Translations under genes and position numbers: made by a program
The notes under the pieces: generated by a model
Databases searched by the model: none
What the model was told of the DNA's origin: nothing
The model's input: the letters and a program-made list of their open reading frames with translations, nothing else
Shown here: positions 52,737 to 62,175 of the stretch, one piece after another
Layout: each line of letters starts with the position of its first letter
Position numbering within the stretch: the stretch's first letter is position 1
DNA from: an aff. Roholtiella sp. LEGE 12411
GTDB taxonomy: Bacteria; Cyanobacteriota; Cyanobacteriia; Cyanobacteriales; Nostocaceae
Assembly (NCBI RefSeq): GCF_015206995.1
Contig: NZ_JADEXR010000016.1
Location: 1-64,000 of the forward strand
Length of the DNA stretch: 64,000 nt
Reading direction: 5' to 3'

Positions 52737-53076
52737 GGCTTTTTTGCCAAACTAACTCTATTTATTGCTTAATTTTGTCTGAAATTAACTGGTAATTCTC
52801 ACAATAATGCAGAACATCTAGAGTATAATTTCTGACTTTATTCATTATAAGGTTGTTAATACATTAGCATCCTGCACAAGGCATACTTGGGTAAGAAGGT
52901 TATTGTCTAATTAGACCAATTTGTCTTACTCTGGTGTTCACCACAAGTTCGGAGTTTAATAGAAGCAATTATAGAGAACAAATGCCTATGTTTATTCCTG
53001 TCCCTAGTTCACTTAATAAAGAGTATTGTTTGTTACATAGCACCCAATCGCTCAAAGGATTGTAGAGGCTTAGCCA
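52737..53076. other. Intergenic region with GTCTAATTAGAC palindrome
   Basis: A 340-base divergent region between riboflavin synthase and the bifunctional-nuclease gene. A perfect 12-base palindrome GTCTAATTAGAC lies at 52905-52916 within a TTG...CAA context and could be an operator. No FMN riboswitch-like sequence was recognised. Nothing else is evident. Confidence 0.45.
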
Positions 53077-53574
53077 ATGATTGAAATGAGAGTCGCTGGC
53101 ATAGCATTAGATGCCATAACCCGTAGCCCGATTGTACTTTTGAAAGATGCTTCAGATCGACGCGCTTTGCCAATTTATATAGGTCAGGAACAGGCTAGGG
53201 CAATTATGGGCGCATTGGAGAATCAAAAGCCTCCCAGACCCTTAACCCATGACCTAATTGTAAATATGCTAGAGACATGGAACATGACTCTAGAAAAAGT
53301 TATCATTCATTCCCTACAAAAGGATACATTTTATGCAGCTTTAATTGTCCAGCAAGGCGATGTTAAAAAAGAAATCGACGCTCGTCCTAGTGATGCGATC
53401 GCCGTTGCACTTCGTACAAATACGCCCATTTGGGTAATGGAAGAAGTAATTGCTGATGCTTCTATCCCTGTTGACCGCGATGCTGATGAAGCTGAACAGC
53501 AAGCCTTCCGTGAATTTATTTCCAATCTCCGTCCTGAAGATTTGATCAAGCGTTTTGGTGATGGCGACAGCTAG
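53077..53574 (+). CDS. Bifunctional nuclease (BFN, DUF151) family protein
   Basis: A 165-residue DUF151 protein: MIEMRVAGIALDAITRSPIV, LPIYIGQEQARAIMGALEN, RPLTHDLIVNMLE and DARPSDAIAVALR match the BFN core. A UVR-like acidic C-terminal tail includes FREFISNLRPEDL. Plant relatives have DNase/RNase activity; the bacterial role is uncertain. Confidence 0.9.
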   Translation: MIEMRVAGIALDAITRSPIVLLKDASDRRALPIYIGQEQARAIMGALENQKPPRPLTHDLIVNMLETWNMTLEKVIIHSLQKDTFYAALIVQQGDVKKEIDARPSDAIAVALRTNTPIWVMEEVIADASIPVDRDADEAEQQAFREFISNLRPEDLIKRFGDGDS

Positions 53575-53748
53575 AAAAGTGCTGAGTTATGAGTGCTGAG
53601 AAAGAATAGAGAATTTAGAGAATAAAATAAGGTTTTTATTCTTTCTTTTTCACCTTTCACTTTTGTACAGACACTATTAATCGTGTTTCTACTCAGGATT
53701 CAGCACTCACTACGGGCTACGCCCCACTACGCTAACAGGACTCGATTT

Positions 53749-54879
53749 ATGCAATACCGACGCTTTGGGAAAACAAATCTTCGCCTCTCTGTCTTTTCCT
53801 TGGGAACAATGCGCCACTTAGCTAGTTTTGAAAATGCTCAGCAAACTATCGAACAGGCTTTAGCGCTAGGAATTAATCATATAGAAACTGCCAAAGGCTA
53901 CGGCAAAAGCGAGGAGTATCTTGGTGGAGTCTTAAAAGCTGGGTTGTCAGTACCTCGAACAAGGCTTCATATCACCACCAAAATTCCTCCTACAGATGAT
54001 GCTGATACCATGCGTCGGTGTATTGATGAATCCTTGGAAAAATTACAGCTAGATTATCTAGATTGTTTAGGAATTCATGGTTTAAACACTTGGCAACATT
54101 TGGAGTGGGTGCAAGCTAAAGGTGGTTGTATGCAAGCCGTGCAAGAAGCTGTTGCTGATGGTCGAGTGCGACACATTGGTTTTTCTACCCACGGATCATT
54201 AGAGATAATTTTGGCGGCCATTAACACAGATTTTTTTGAATTTGTCAATCTGCATTATTACTATTTCTTCCAACGGCACGCATCAGCGATTCAGCTAGCA
54301 GCAAAGAAGGATATGGGCGTTTTCATTATTTCCCCTGCTGATAAAGGAGGACGCCTCTTCACGCCATCGCAAATTCTCAAAGATCTATGTCAGCCGTATT
54401 CGCCTTTAGAATTAAACTACCGATTTTTACTTAGTGATAGCCGTATTAATACTTTAAGTATAGGGCCAGCAAACCCATACGAATTAATAGAACCTTTGCG
54501 ATTTGCTGACAGTAATGGAGGGCTAACATCAGCAGAAATTTGTGCTTTTAAGCGGTTAGAAAATCACCAAAAAATTACTTTAGAAATTAATAAATGTAGT
54601 CAATGCTATGCTTGTTTACCCTGTCCAGAAAATATCAATATTCCTGAAGTATTGCGATTACGAAATCTCGCAGTAGCATACGATATGACAGACTATGGGC
54701 AATATCGTTATGGAATGTTTGAAAATGCTGGACACTGGTTTGCTGGAATGAAAGCTAATCGCTGTACAGAATGCGGCGACTGTTTGCCACGATGTCCAGA
54801 AAATTTAGATATTCCAGCTTTATTAGCAGATACTCATCAAAAATTGAGTGGGAAAGCAGGTCGGAGATTGTGGGGTTGA
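53749..54879 (+). CDS. Aldo/keto reductase with C-terminal 4Fe-4S domain
   Basis: A 376-residue protein. The AKR barrel starts MQYRRFGKTNLRLSVFSLGT, with catalytic Tyr in KGYGKSEEYLGG and the strand LDYLDCLGIHG. At the C-terminus two cysteine clusters, CSQCYACLPCP and CTECGDCLPRCP, bind 4Fe-4S clusters. This AKR-ferredoxin fusion is common in cyanobacteria. It would allow electrons to be exchanged with ferredoxin rather than only NADPH. The ATG at 53749 is the start. Confidence 0.9.
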   Translation: MQYRRFGKTNLRLSVFSLGTMRHLASFENAQQTIEQALALGINHIETAKGYGKSEEYLGGVLKAGLSVPRTRLHITTKIPPTDDADTMRRCIDESLEKLQLDYLDCLGIHGLNTWQHLEWVQAKGGCMQAVQEAVADGRVRHIGFSTHGSLEIILAAINTDFFEFVNLHYYYFFQRHASAIQLAAKKDMGVFIISPADKGGRLFTPSQILKDLCQPYSPLELNYRFLLSDSRINTLSIGPANPYELIEPLRFADSNGGLTSAEICAFKRLENHQKITLEINKCSQCYACLPCPENINIPEVLRLRNLAVAYDMTDYGQYRYGMFENAGHWFAGMKANRCTECGDCLPRCPENLDIPALLADTHQKLSGKAGRRLWG

Positions 54880-55285
54880 CACTCTCCGGTCTAAATACTT
54901 GTTGTCTTTCCCCTGTATTGTGTAGAAATTATAACCAAAAGTACGCCTTTATTCAGGTACAGCTTCACTGATGGAGCAACTAAAACAGTAATGCTGCTTA
55001 TTGATGGACAATGCCAAGCCGCGCGCAGCCGCCGAACGCCCCCGTTCACCCGCCCGCCGTAAGCAACCTCTCGGACTCAACAAAGAGACTGAATTTTGAA
55101 CACCTAAAATGGTACAAAGTTAACACCCTAGTGCGTTAGCCTACGGAATAACACACCCTACAAAACTAGTTTTTAGGTTTCAACTTCGGGGTTTTCAGCC
55201 AACATTCTAATAAAAATGTAAAATTTATAAAGATTAAAAGATTTAGAAAGATCCGCCCAAGCTGGGGTATCTTGCCCAAAGAAAG
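54880..55285. other. Intergenic region with GC-rich patch
   Basis: About 400 bases. A GC-rich patch at about 55015-55070 (CGCGCAGCCGCCGAACGCCC) contrasts with the AT-rich surroundings. The remainder is AT-rich. No ORF, terminator or repeat family is clear. It contains the presumed promoter of the ABC exporter. Confidence 0.45.
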
Positions 55286-57117
55286 ATGAAAATTAAAAAA
55301 AAAGAAATATCCTGCGCCAATCACTGACGGTTTTCCGCTACAGTGGACGGGCTGTAAGCTTAGTATGGACTACTAGCCGATCGCTTACTATTCTTCTGGC
55401 TAGTTTAACAATAGTTGCTGGTCTTTTACCGGCGGCGATATCCTATATCAGTAAATTAATTGTTGATGCAGTGGTATTTGCATCTCAAGCTAATTCACAA
55501 AATAATGGTTTTGTCAATATTTATCCTTCCCTATTTTATGTAGGATTAGAGGCGATCGCTGTAATTTTACTAGCAGGTAGTCAGCGAGGAATCATCATTT
55601 GTCAGTCGTTATTGCGGGCGCTAATGGGTCAGCGAGTGAATGTACTCATCTTAGAAAAAGCGCTGACACTGAATCTTAGGCAGTTTGAAGACTCAGAATT
55701 TTATGACAAATTAACCAATGCCCGACGAGAAGCATCAGTTCGTCCCCTTTCTTTAGTAAGCCGCACCTTTGGGTTGGTGCAAAACGCCCTTTCCCTAGTC
55801 ACCTACGGTGTTTTGCTAGTAAATTTCTCGGTTTGGGCGGTGGTGGTACTGATTTTGGCAGCTATGCCTGTATTTATTGCAGAGACAAAGTTTGCTGGAG
55901 AAGGCTTTCGCTTGTTTAGTTGGCGTGCGCCAGAAACACGTCAACAGCATTACTTAGAAAATCTGCTAGCAAGAGAAGATTTTGTCACAGAAGTCAAACT
56001 CTACCAACTGGGAAAGATGCTGCTAGGGCGTTACCGCAGCCTGTTTGAGCAACTCTATGGCGAAGACCGTGATTTGACTCTGCGGCGAGGGCTGTGGGGC
56101 TATCTCCTGGGTTTAGTCAGTACTGGTGCTTTTTACCTAGCTTACGCTTGGATTGTTTTGGAAACAGTGCGAGGTAAGATTTCCTTGGGAGATATGACAA
56201 TGTATCTCACTGTGTTTCGCCAAGGACAGTCTACTTTTTCCAATGCCCTCACCTCCATTGGAGGAATGTATGAGGACAACCTATATCTATCCAATCTCTA
56301 CGATTTCTTGGAAGAAGAAGTACCAAAGTCTTGGGGTAAGGCAATCATTGGTTTAAATCCTCAAGATGGTATCCGTTTTGAGAACGTATCATTTACTTAT
56401 CCAGGAAGTTCTAAGCCAGCATTGAGAAACATTTCGCTACACTTGAAACCCAGAGAGAAACTAGCAATTGTCGGTGAAAACGGTTCTGGAAAGACGACTT
56501 TAATCAAACTACTTACCCGACTCTATACTCCGGACTCTGGGCTGATTTTCTTAGATGGCTTGGACTTGCAAGAATGGGATGTAGATGTGTTGCGGCGTCG
56601 CATTGGTGTGATTTTTCAGAACTTTGTCCGCTACCAGTTCAGTGTAGGTGAGAATATTGGCGTGGGTGATGTAGAACATCTCGATAACAAAACCCATTGG
56701 CAAACTGCTGCCCAAAAAGGCATGGCCCAATCATTTATTGACCAATTACCCCAAAGCTTCCAGACTCAGCTTGGTCGTTGGTTTAAGGGAGGACAGGAAC
56801 TTTCGGGGGGACAGTGGCAGAAAATTGCTCTGTCTCGTGCGTTTATGCGATCGCAAGCAGATATCTTGGTGTTAGATGAACCAACATCAGCAATCGATGC
56901 CCAAGCTGAGTTTGAGATTTTCAATCATTTTCGTGCTGTGACTCAAAATCAGATGGTACTTTTGATTTCTCATCGCTTCTCGACAGTACGAATGGCTGAC
57001 AAAATCGTAGTTATAGAAAACGGGGAAGTCATAGAACAGGGAACTCACGAAGAGTTGTTACAGCTAAAAGGACATTATGCCAAGTTGTTTATGTTGCAAG
57101 CAGCTGGTTATCAATAG
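55286..57117 (+). CDS. ABC exporter (membrane-ATPase half-transporter), apparent 5' frameshift
   Basis: From about 55471 the frame encodes 548 residues: membrane segments, then an ATPase with Walker A IVGENGSGKTTLIKLL, Q loop FQNFVRYQF, signature LSGGQWQKIALSRAF, Walker B ILVLDEPTSAID and switch His in LISHRFST. Coding sequence clearly starts further upstream. The same frame read back to 55304 gives NILRQSLTVFRYSGRAV, then the first membrane helix (LTILLASLTIVAGLLPAAI), but has no start codon. An ATG at 55286 (MKIKKK) is in the other frame. The two are joined at nine A (55295-55303). The full product would be about 605 residues, normal for the family. Confidence 0.8.
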
Positions 57118-57408
57118 GAAAAGAGGCTAACAGACTTTGTGAATTGAGATAGCGATACCTAGCTTGGGCTGCGCCTACGCTCACTTTGTAGAAAGCACAT
57201 AGATAGTATAGCAACGGACAGGGAGCTTAGGACAGTAATAAAATCACAAAGTATGCTGTTGAAGGCGCGTTTACTGCCAACTGTCTTAACGGCTTTGGCG
57301 ACTGCTATAACTCTATCTAACCACGTTAAACTATTCGGTAAACATGAGTGAAATCTCTTTAGTGCCCAGACGCTCCGTATCGTTAAACATTAGTTACTCG
57401 ATGAAACT

Positions 57409-58041
57409 ATGCAAATAACACAACAGCGATACTATACCCCAGAGGAATATTTAGAGCTAGAAGAAGCTGCTGAGTATAAAAGCGAATACATTGACGGGCA
57501 AATAATTCCTATGGCGGGTGGAACAGTAAATCACAATCGAATCTCATTGAATCTAAGTGCTGCCTTAAATTTTGCGTTTCGACAGCAAGATTACGAAGTT
57601 TTCATGGGTGATGTTCGTCTGTGGATAACCCAAAAGCGTACCTATACTTATCCAGATGTGATGATTCTGGCGGGTGAACCAGAGTTTTTTAACAACCGAA
57701 AGGATATAATTCTTAATCCACAGATTATTGTTGAGGTTTTATCAAAATCTACCAAAGGGTATGACCGCGAAGATAAATTTCAGGATTACCGAACTATTTC
57801 GACGTTTCAAGAATATCTATTAATTGACCAAACTCGGATTCATGTAGAGCAATTTTCCAAAACTGGGAAAAAGCAATGGACGCTTCGTGAATATGATGAA
57901 GAAGATGAAGCGATCGCACTTGTAACTGTACCATTTGAGATTTCTCTACAAGATTTATATAACAAAGTAAACTTTGAGTTTGTTGAGTCGGAAGAGGGAA
58001 GGGTTGATTCTGAAGAATTGGGTTCGGGTAGCGATCGCTGA
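57409..58041 (+). CDS. Uma2 family (DUF820) putative endonuclease
   Basis: A 210-residue Uma2 protein (YYTPEEYLELEEAAEYKSEY, IDGQIIPMAGGT, TYPDVMILAGEP, QIIVEVLSKSTKGYDREDKF, YRTISTFQEYLLID). An acidic tail (FEFVESEEGRVDSEELG) follows. It is different from the Uma2 at 47 kb. A diverged copy of the last 20 codons of its gene reappears at 60114-60170, after the restriction genes. Confidence 0.9.
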   Translation: MQITQQRYYTPEEYLELEEAAEYKSEYIDGQIIPMAGGTVNHNRISLNLSAALNFAFRQQDYEVFMGDVRLWITQKRTYTYPDVMILAGEPEFFNNRKDIILNPQIIVEVLSKSTKGYDREDKFQDYRTISTFQEYLLIDQTRIHVEQFSKTGKKQWTLREYDEEDEAIALVTVPFEISLQDLYNKVNFEFVESEEGRVDSEELGSGSDR

Positions 58042-58109
58042 TTTCATTCTTTTGTGCCATAGTATTTTAGACCTTTTTTCAAAGATTAGAAGCCTACAAG
58101 AATAAAAAA

Positions 58110-59003
58110 ATGGGCAAAAACAAGCTGATAGCTTTTGGCTGGTATGGTGGCAAATTCAGCCATCTTGATTGGCTTTTACCTTTATTACCAGATGCCCAGC
58201 ATTACTGTGAACCATTTGGAGGTTCGGCGGCAGTTTTGCTCAATCGACATCCTTCACCAGTAGAAACGTACAATGATTTGGATGGTGAATTAGTAAACTT
58301 TTTTCGTGTACTAAGGGAGCAAAAGGAAAGTTTAATTGAAGCTATTGGTCTGACTCCCTTTTCTCGCGAAGAATTCGAGATAGCAATCTCTGAGCCTACC
58401 CAAGATTTATCTGATATTGAAAGAGCTAGACGATTCTTCATCAGGGCTAGACAGGTTAGAACTGGGTTAGCACAAAAGGCAAGTTCTGGTAGGTGGGCAC
58501 ACTGTAAACTAACAAGTCGTGCGGGGATGGCTGGTGCAGTTTCCAGATGGTTAGGAAGTGTAGAAGATTTACCTGGGATTGTTCAAAGACTTTTACGAGT
58601 TCAGATGGAGCATGACTCAGCAATTAAAGTGATTCAACGCTACGATTCTGAAGAGACGTTGTTTTACTGCGATCCTCCGTATCCACATGCTTCAAGAGGC
58701 GATCGTCAAGCTTACGCTTACGAGATGACAGATGAACAACATCGGGAACTGAGTGATGTTGTTCATAATATCAAAGGCAAAGTTGCTATCTCAGGTTATC
58801 AATGCTCTCTCATGGAAGAACTTTACAGTGATTGGAAATACATCGAAGCACCCACTAAAACTTGCCATTCTACAAAAGGATTGCGAACAGAAATCCTGTG
58901 GGTAAATTATGCGCTAGATGATATTACAAAAAATACTGTTCATAACACTCAGACACAACAGGCAGAATCTCAATGTCAACCCCAGCAGCTATCCTTGATT
59001 TAG
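58110..59003 (+). CDS. DNA adenine methylase (D12 class)
   Basis: A 297-residue N6-adenine methyltransferase of the Dam/D12 (alpha) type. FGWYGGKFSHLDWLLPLLP supplies the SAM loop, YCEPFGGSAAVLLNR motif I and YNDLDGELVNFFRVL the following block. The catalytic motif IV is FYCDPPYP (about residues 187-194). It presumably protects DNA from the restriction enzyme encoded next, with a 31-base gene overlap. Confidence 0.92.
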   Translation: MGKNKLIAFGWYGGKFSHLDWLLPLLPDAQHYCEPFGGSAAVLLNRHPSPVETYNDLDGELVNFFRVLREQKESLIEAIGLTPFSREEFEIAISEPTQDLSDIERARRFFIRARQVRTGLAQKASSGRWAHCKLTSRAGMAGAVSRWLGSVEDLPGIVQRLLRVQMEHDSAIKVIQRYDSEETLFYCDPPYPHASRGDRQAYAYEMTDEQHRELSDVVHNIKGKVAISGYQCSLMEELYSDWKYIEAPTKTCHSTKGLRTEILWVNYALDDITKNTVHNTQTQQAESQCQPQQLSLI

Positions 59004-60112
59004 CTTTTGAAAGGGTTGTTTCCGATTTGACACAACCAGTTATAGATGATATTGCTATCTCTAGTAGTGTGGAATTTGTGTGTCGTAACCCTCAAAATCG
59101 AGCGGGTGTTCGATTGCTGTTAGCCTGTTGTTTGGCAAAATCTCATAAACCAAATCTAGATATTCGCAAACCTTATACCGAAATTGGTGGTTTAGACTGT
59201 TATTCAGGCCGGACATACGATGAAGCATATATCACGAGCTTTATTAATAAACACGAATTACCATGTAACCCAACAACGGCTTTCCTCACTCCAGCACTTC
59301 GTAATAGAAATATTTTTCTTACACCACAAGTTAATTTAGTCGGCAAACCTCCAATTCTTTACAAAACTGTACTTTCCCTGCTTGATGATGTTTATTCAGG
59401 TCGAGTCTTAGTTGAAGATATGCTTGCCGAAACTATCAGATATCTTTTAATCGTTAAAAACGAAAAGCGTCAACGTATTGCTAGTCTGCTGGCAGATTTG
59501 AGAACAGTTGAAGGTGGGATTCCGCTCTCTACTGAAGCAATTGTCAAGTTGATTGAGCAGCATTTGAACTGTCGTAATTCTAGTCGCTTGCCTGTCCTAA
59601 TTGTAGCTGCTGCTTACCAAGCGGCTTCAGCTTATTTGGGACAAAGCCATCTAGCTCTTGCAAGCCATAATGCTGCTGATGAGCAAACAGGGGCACTTGG
59701 AGATGTAGAAATTATACTTCTCAACGAAGAGAATGTAATCACTAGCTATGAAATGAAGATGAAAAAGGTTACGGTGGATGATATTAACCGTGCCATTCAG
59801 AAAATTAGAAATTCTCGTCAAAATCTTGACAACTACATCTTTATAACTACAGATTTGATTGATCAATCTGTTCAAGAATATGCTTCAGGCATTTATGAAC
59901 AAACAGGTGGAATTGAAATTGTAGTTCTGGATTGTATCAGTTTTATCCGTCATTTTCTACATCTTTTCCATCGATTACGAATGGTTTTTTTGGAGACCTA
60001 TCAACAATTAGTACTCGATGAATCTGACAGTGCTGTCAGCCAACCTTTAAAAGAGGCATTCCTCGCACTACGCCAAGCCGCTGAAAGTAGCAAAGAGGAG
60101 TTAGAAGAATGA
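58973..60112 (+). CDS. Type II restriction endonuclease, probably SacI-like family
   Basis: A 379-residue protein starting inside the methylase gene. A candidate PD-(D/E)XK centre is GDVEIILLNEENVITSYEMK (about residues 243-262), i.e. D-x(n)-E-x-K, with more lysines following. The N-terminal helical region (NPQNRAGVRLLLACCLAKSH, then DIRKPYTEIGG) resembles SacI-family restriction enzymes. The tight pairing with a solitary adenine methylase supports a restriction role. The family name is from memory. Confidence 0.7.
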   Translation: MSTPAAILDLAFERVVSDLTQPVIDDIAISSSVEFVCRNPQNRAGVRLLLACCLAKSHKPNLDIRKPYTEIGGLDCYSGRTYDEAYITSFINKHELPCNPTTAFLTPALRNRNIFLTPQVNLVGKPPILYKTVLSLLDDVYSGRVLVEDMLAETIRYLLIVKNEKRQRIASLLADLRTVEGGIPLSTEAIVKLIEQHLNCRNSSRLPVLIVAAAYQAASAYLGQSHLALASHNAADEQTGALGDVEIILLNEENVITSYEMKMKKVTVDDINRAIQKIRNSRQNLDNYIFITTDLIDQSVQEYASGIYEQTGGIEIVVLDCISFIRHFLHLFHRLRMVFLETYQQLVLDESDSAVSQPLKEAFLALRQAAESSKEELEE

Positions 60113-60113
60113 A

Positions 60114-60170
60114 AAGTTTGAGCCTGTTGAGTCGGAAGGGGAAAGTGCTGATGTTGAGGGATTGGGGTAA
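60114..60170 (+). pseudogene. Duplicated 3' tail of a uma2 gene
   Basis: Immediately after the endonuclease stop, one frame reads KFEPVESEGESADVEGLG and stops. This matches NFEFVESEEGRVDSEELGSG at the end of the Uma2 gene at 57409-58041; the first 24 bases agree at 21 positions. The restriction-modification genes are therefore bracketed by an intact uma2 end and a decayed copy of it. Confidence 0.75.
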
Positions 60171-60287
60171 GCAGACGTTAAATAACTTGCTGTTCTGTAA
60201 GCTTTTTAGAAGCTATATTTAAGTCATACAGATTCTAAAATTATACCTATATTCAAAAGATTTCAGAAGTATCAAAAGCAAAATAAG

Positions 60288-61349
60288 ATGGTTCACAAAA
60301 TTGCCTTGTTCAATCACAAGGGTGGTGTCAGTAAGACCACAACGACTTTTAACTTAGGTTGGATGCTTGCTTCAAAGGGTAAGAGAGTTATCCTTGTAGA
60401 TACTGATCCTCAATGTAATCTAACAGGAATAGCTTTAAAAGAAGAAACTGAAGATGACGAAGCAAGGATAGAAAACATCTACAACACACATTCAAATATC
60501 AAAACTGGCTTGGCTCCTGCTTTTGAGTCACAGCCACGGGCTATTGAAGCTGTAGATTGTGTTCCGATAGAAGGACAAGAAGGTTTATTTTTATTACCTG
60601 GTCATGTTGGCTTTGCTGAATACGAAGTAACATTAGGTATCGCGCAGGAACTCAGTGGATCAATTCAGACACTCAAAAACTTGCCAGGTGCTATTTCTGA
60701 TCTTTTAGAAAAAACTGCTAATCAATTTAATGCTGACTATATTCTGATTGATATGAGTCCAAGTTTAGGAGCAATCAATCAGAATTTACTAATGACAAGT
60801 GACTTTTTCTTAGTGCCTACAACAGCTGATTTTTTCTCCGTAATGGCAATTGATTCTCTGTCTAGAATTTTATCAAAGTGGTGTGCTTGGGCAAGAATGG
60901 CAAGCGCAAACCCTATATTAAAGGAAGCTGCTTATCCATTTCCAGAATTTACCTTGAAATTTTTAGGAACCATAGTTCAAAACTATAGAATTATTAGGGG
61001 TAAAGAAACAGCAGCATTTCAAACATGGATAGAGAAAATTGAGGATACAGTTACTCATAAACTAGTACCAGTTTTAGAGCAAAATAATCTGTTATTACCA
61101 AAGCAAGTCTATACCGAGCAGAGTATGAATGGTAGTTGTACTCTGACAAAAATTTCTAATTTTAACAGCTTAATTGCTCTATCACAACAACATAGTACAC
61201 CAGTTTATGCACTTACAACAGAACAATTAGGACAGACAGGCGTAGTATTAAAAGCTAATCAAAAAAAGCAAAAGGAATTTAAAACAACTTTTTCTGATTT
61301 AGCAGATAAAATTATTGCACTATCATCCAGTTATGCAGTCAGCGCTTGA
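60288..61349 (+). CDS. ParA-like ATPase paired with a HEPN protein
   Basis: A 353-residue ParA/MinD-type ATPase. The deviant Walker A is NHKGGVSKTTTTFNLGWMLA, the A' motif VDTDPQCNLTG and Walker B ILIDMSPSLGAINQNLL. VPTTADFFSVMAIDSL follows. There is no ParB gene or HTH domain. Segments after residue 60 (EARIENIYNTHSNIKTGLAP) and a long C-terminal part (VLKANQKKQKEFKTTF) are longer than in minimal ParA. The stop overlaps the HEPN gene by 17 bases, so the pair is one operon. A plasmid-partition origin is possible; a defence or TA-like function is my inference. Confidence 0.85.
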   Translation: MVHKIALFNHKGGVSKTTTTFNLGWMLASKGKRVILVDTDPQCNLTGIALKEETEDDEARIENIYNTHSNIKTGLAPAFESQPRAIEAVDCVPIEGQEGLFLLPGHVGFAEYEVTLGIAQELSGSIQTLKNLPGAISDLLEKTANQFNADYILIDMSPSLGAINQNLLMTSDFFLVPTTADFFSVMAIDSLSRILSKWCAWARMASANPILKEAAYPFPEFTLKFLGTIVQNYRIIRGKETAAFQTWIEKIEDTVTHKLVPVLEQNNLLLPKQVYTEQSMNGSCTLTKISNFNSLIALSQQHSTPVYALTTEQLGQTGVVLKANQKKQKEFKTTFSDLADKIIALSSSYAVSA

Positions 61350-62082
61350 CCAATTTCGCATTAGTATCCAGCGTGTTCGGGATCTGATTGCTCTTCATAC
61401 TTCCGTTAAGGCTCAAGCTACTGCTGCTCTGGATCTTTCAGACATTTTACGAGCTGCTCTAGTTCTAACTGTTAGTGCCTTGGATTATTATATCCATGAG
61501 GTTGTCACCTTGGGTATGCTGGAAATTCATCGAGGACAACGTGCTGAACCAGTATCTTCAGCTAATACAATTCAATCAGCCTTTTCCCGTTTTCAAGTTT
61601 CCTTGGGAAGCGCTCGTGAGGATAGAAGAATAGCCATAGATATTGCCTCTTGGATAGAGAGTGATATACAGCAGGTTTATGGAGCTAGCTTTTTACAGCA
61701 GTCTCATAATATTTCTGGTTTAATTCCAGCTATATCAAATAGTATTTTGAACAGATTAAATAATACTTCATGGTTAGAAGACGAGATTCGAGAACGTCTA
61801 AGTTATCAAAGCTTTCAGCAACCTGACAAAATAGCTGAAGCAATTAGGCAAATTTCGGATAAAAAATTGTGGGATGAGGTTGCTATTAAAATGAGTAAAC
61901 CTCCTAAAGATATTAAGCAACAACTTACCTTAATTGTGGATCGCAGAAATAAAATTGCTCATGAAGCAGATATAGATCCTACCCTCAACATAGGTAATCG
62001 CTGGTATATCGACGAATCAATGGTTGGTGATACAGTTGATTTTATTGAGCAGGTTGTAGAGAGTATTCATCAAATTTTGTAG
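61333..62082 (+). CDS. HEPN-domain protein (putative RNase) coupled to ParA-like ATPase
   Basis: A 249-residue all-helical protein of the HEPN superfamily. The helix LRAALVLTVSALDYYIHEVV resembles the RiboL-PSP-HEPN/MAE_28990 group. The active-site motif Rx4H appears as RRNKIAHEAD (about 202-211) near the C-terminus. HEPN proteins with this motif are metal-independent RNases found in TA, abortive-infection and R-M-linked defence loci. The ATG at 61333 is preferred to the TTG at 61315. It lies in a cluster with restriction genes. Confidence 0.8.
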   Translation: MQSALDQFRISIQRVRDLIALHTSVKAQATAALDLSDILRAALVLTVSALDYYIHEVVTLGMLEIHRGQRAEPVSSANTIQSAFSRFQVSLGSAREDRRIAIDIASWIESDIQQVYGASFLQQSHNISGLIPAISNSILNRLNNTSWLEDEIRERLSYQSFQQPDKIAEAIRQISDKKLWDEVAIKMSKPPKDIKQQLTLIVDRRNKIAHEADIDPTLNIGNRWYIDESMVGDTVDFIEQVVESIHQIL

Positions 62083-62175
62083 CTTTGGGTAGATTAATAG
62101 TAGATATTGTAAACTAACTAATTGAGTGAGATAGGCTTGCTCTTGATGATTCAGAGTTTAGCAAAGAAATCTGAA

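Noticed and set aside
55010-55080. GC-rich patch as a structured RNA or tRNA remnant
   Set aside because: No cloverleaf, paired arms or T-loop sequence could be found.
60288-61349. Plasmid partition locus
   Set aside because: No ParB gene or parS-type iterons lie nearby, and the partner gene encodes a HEPN protein.
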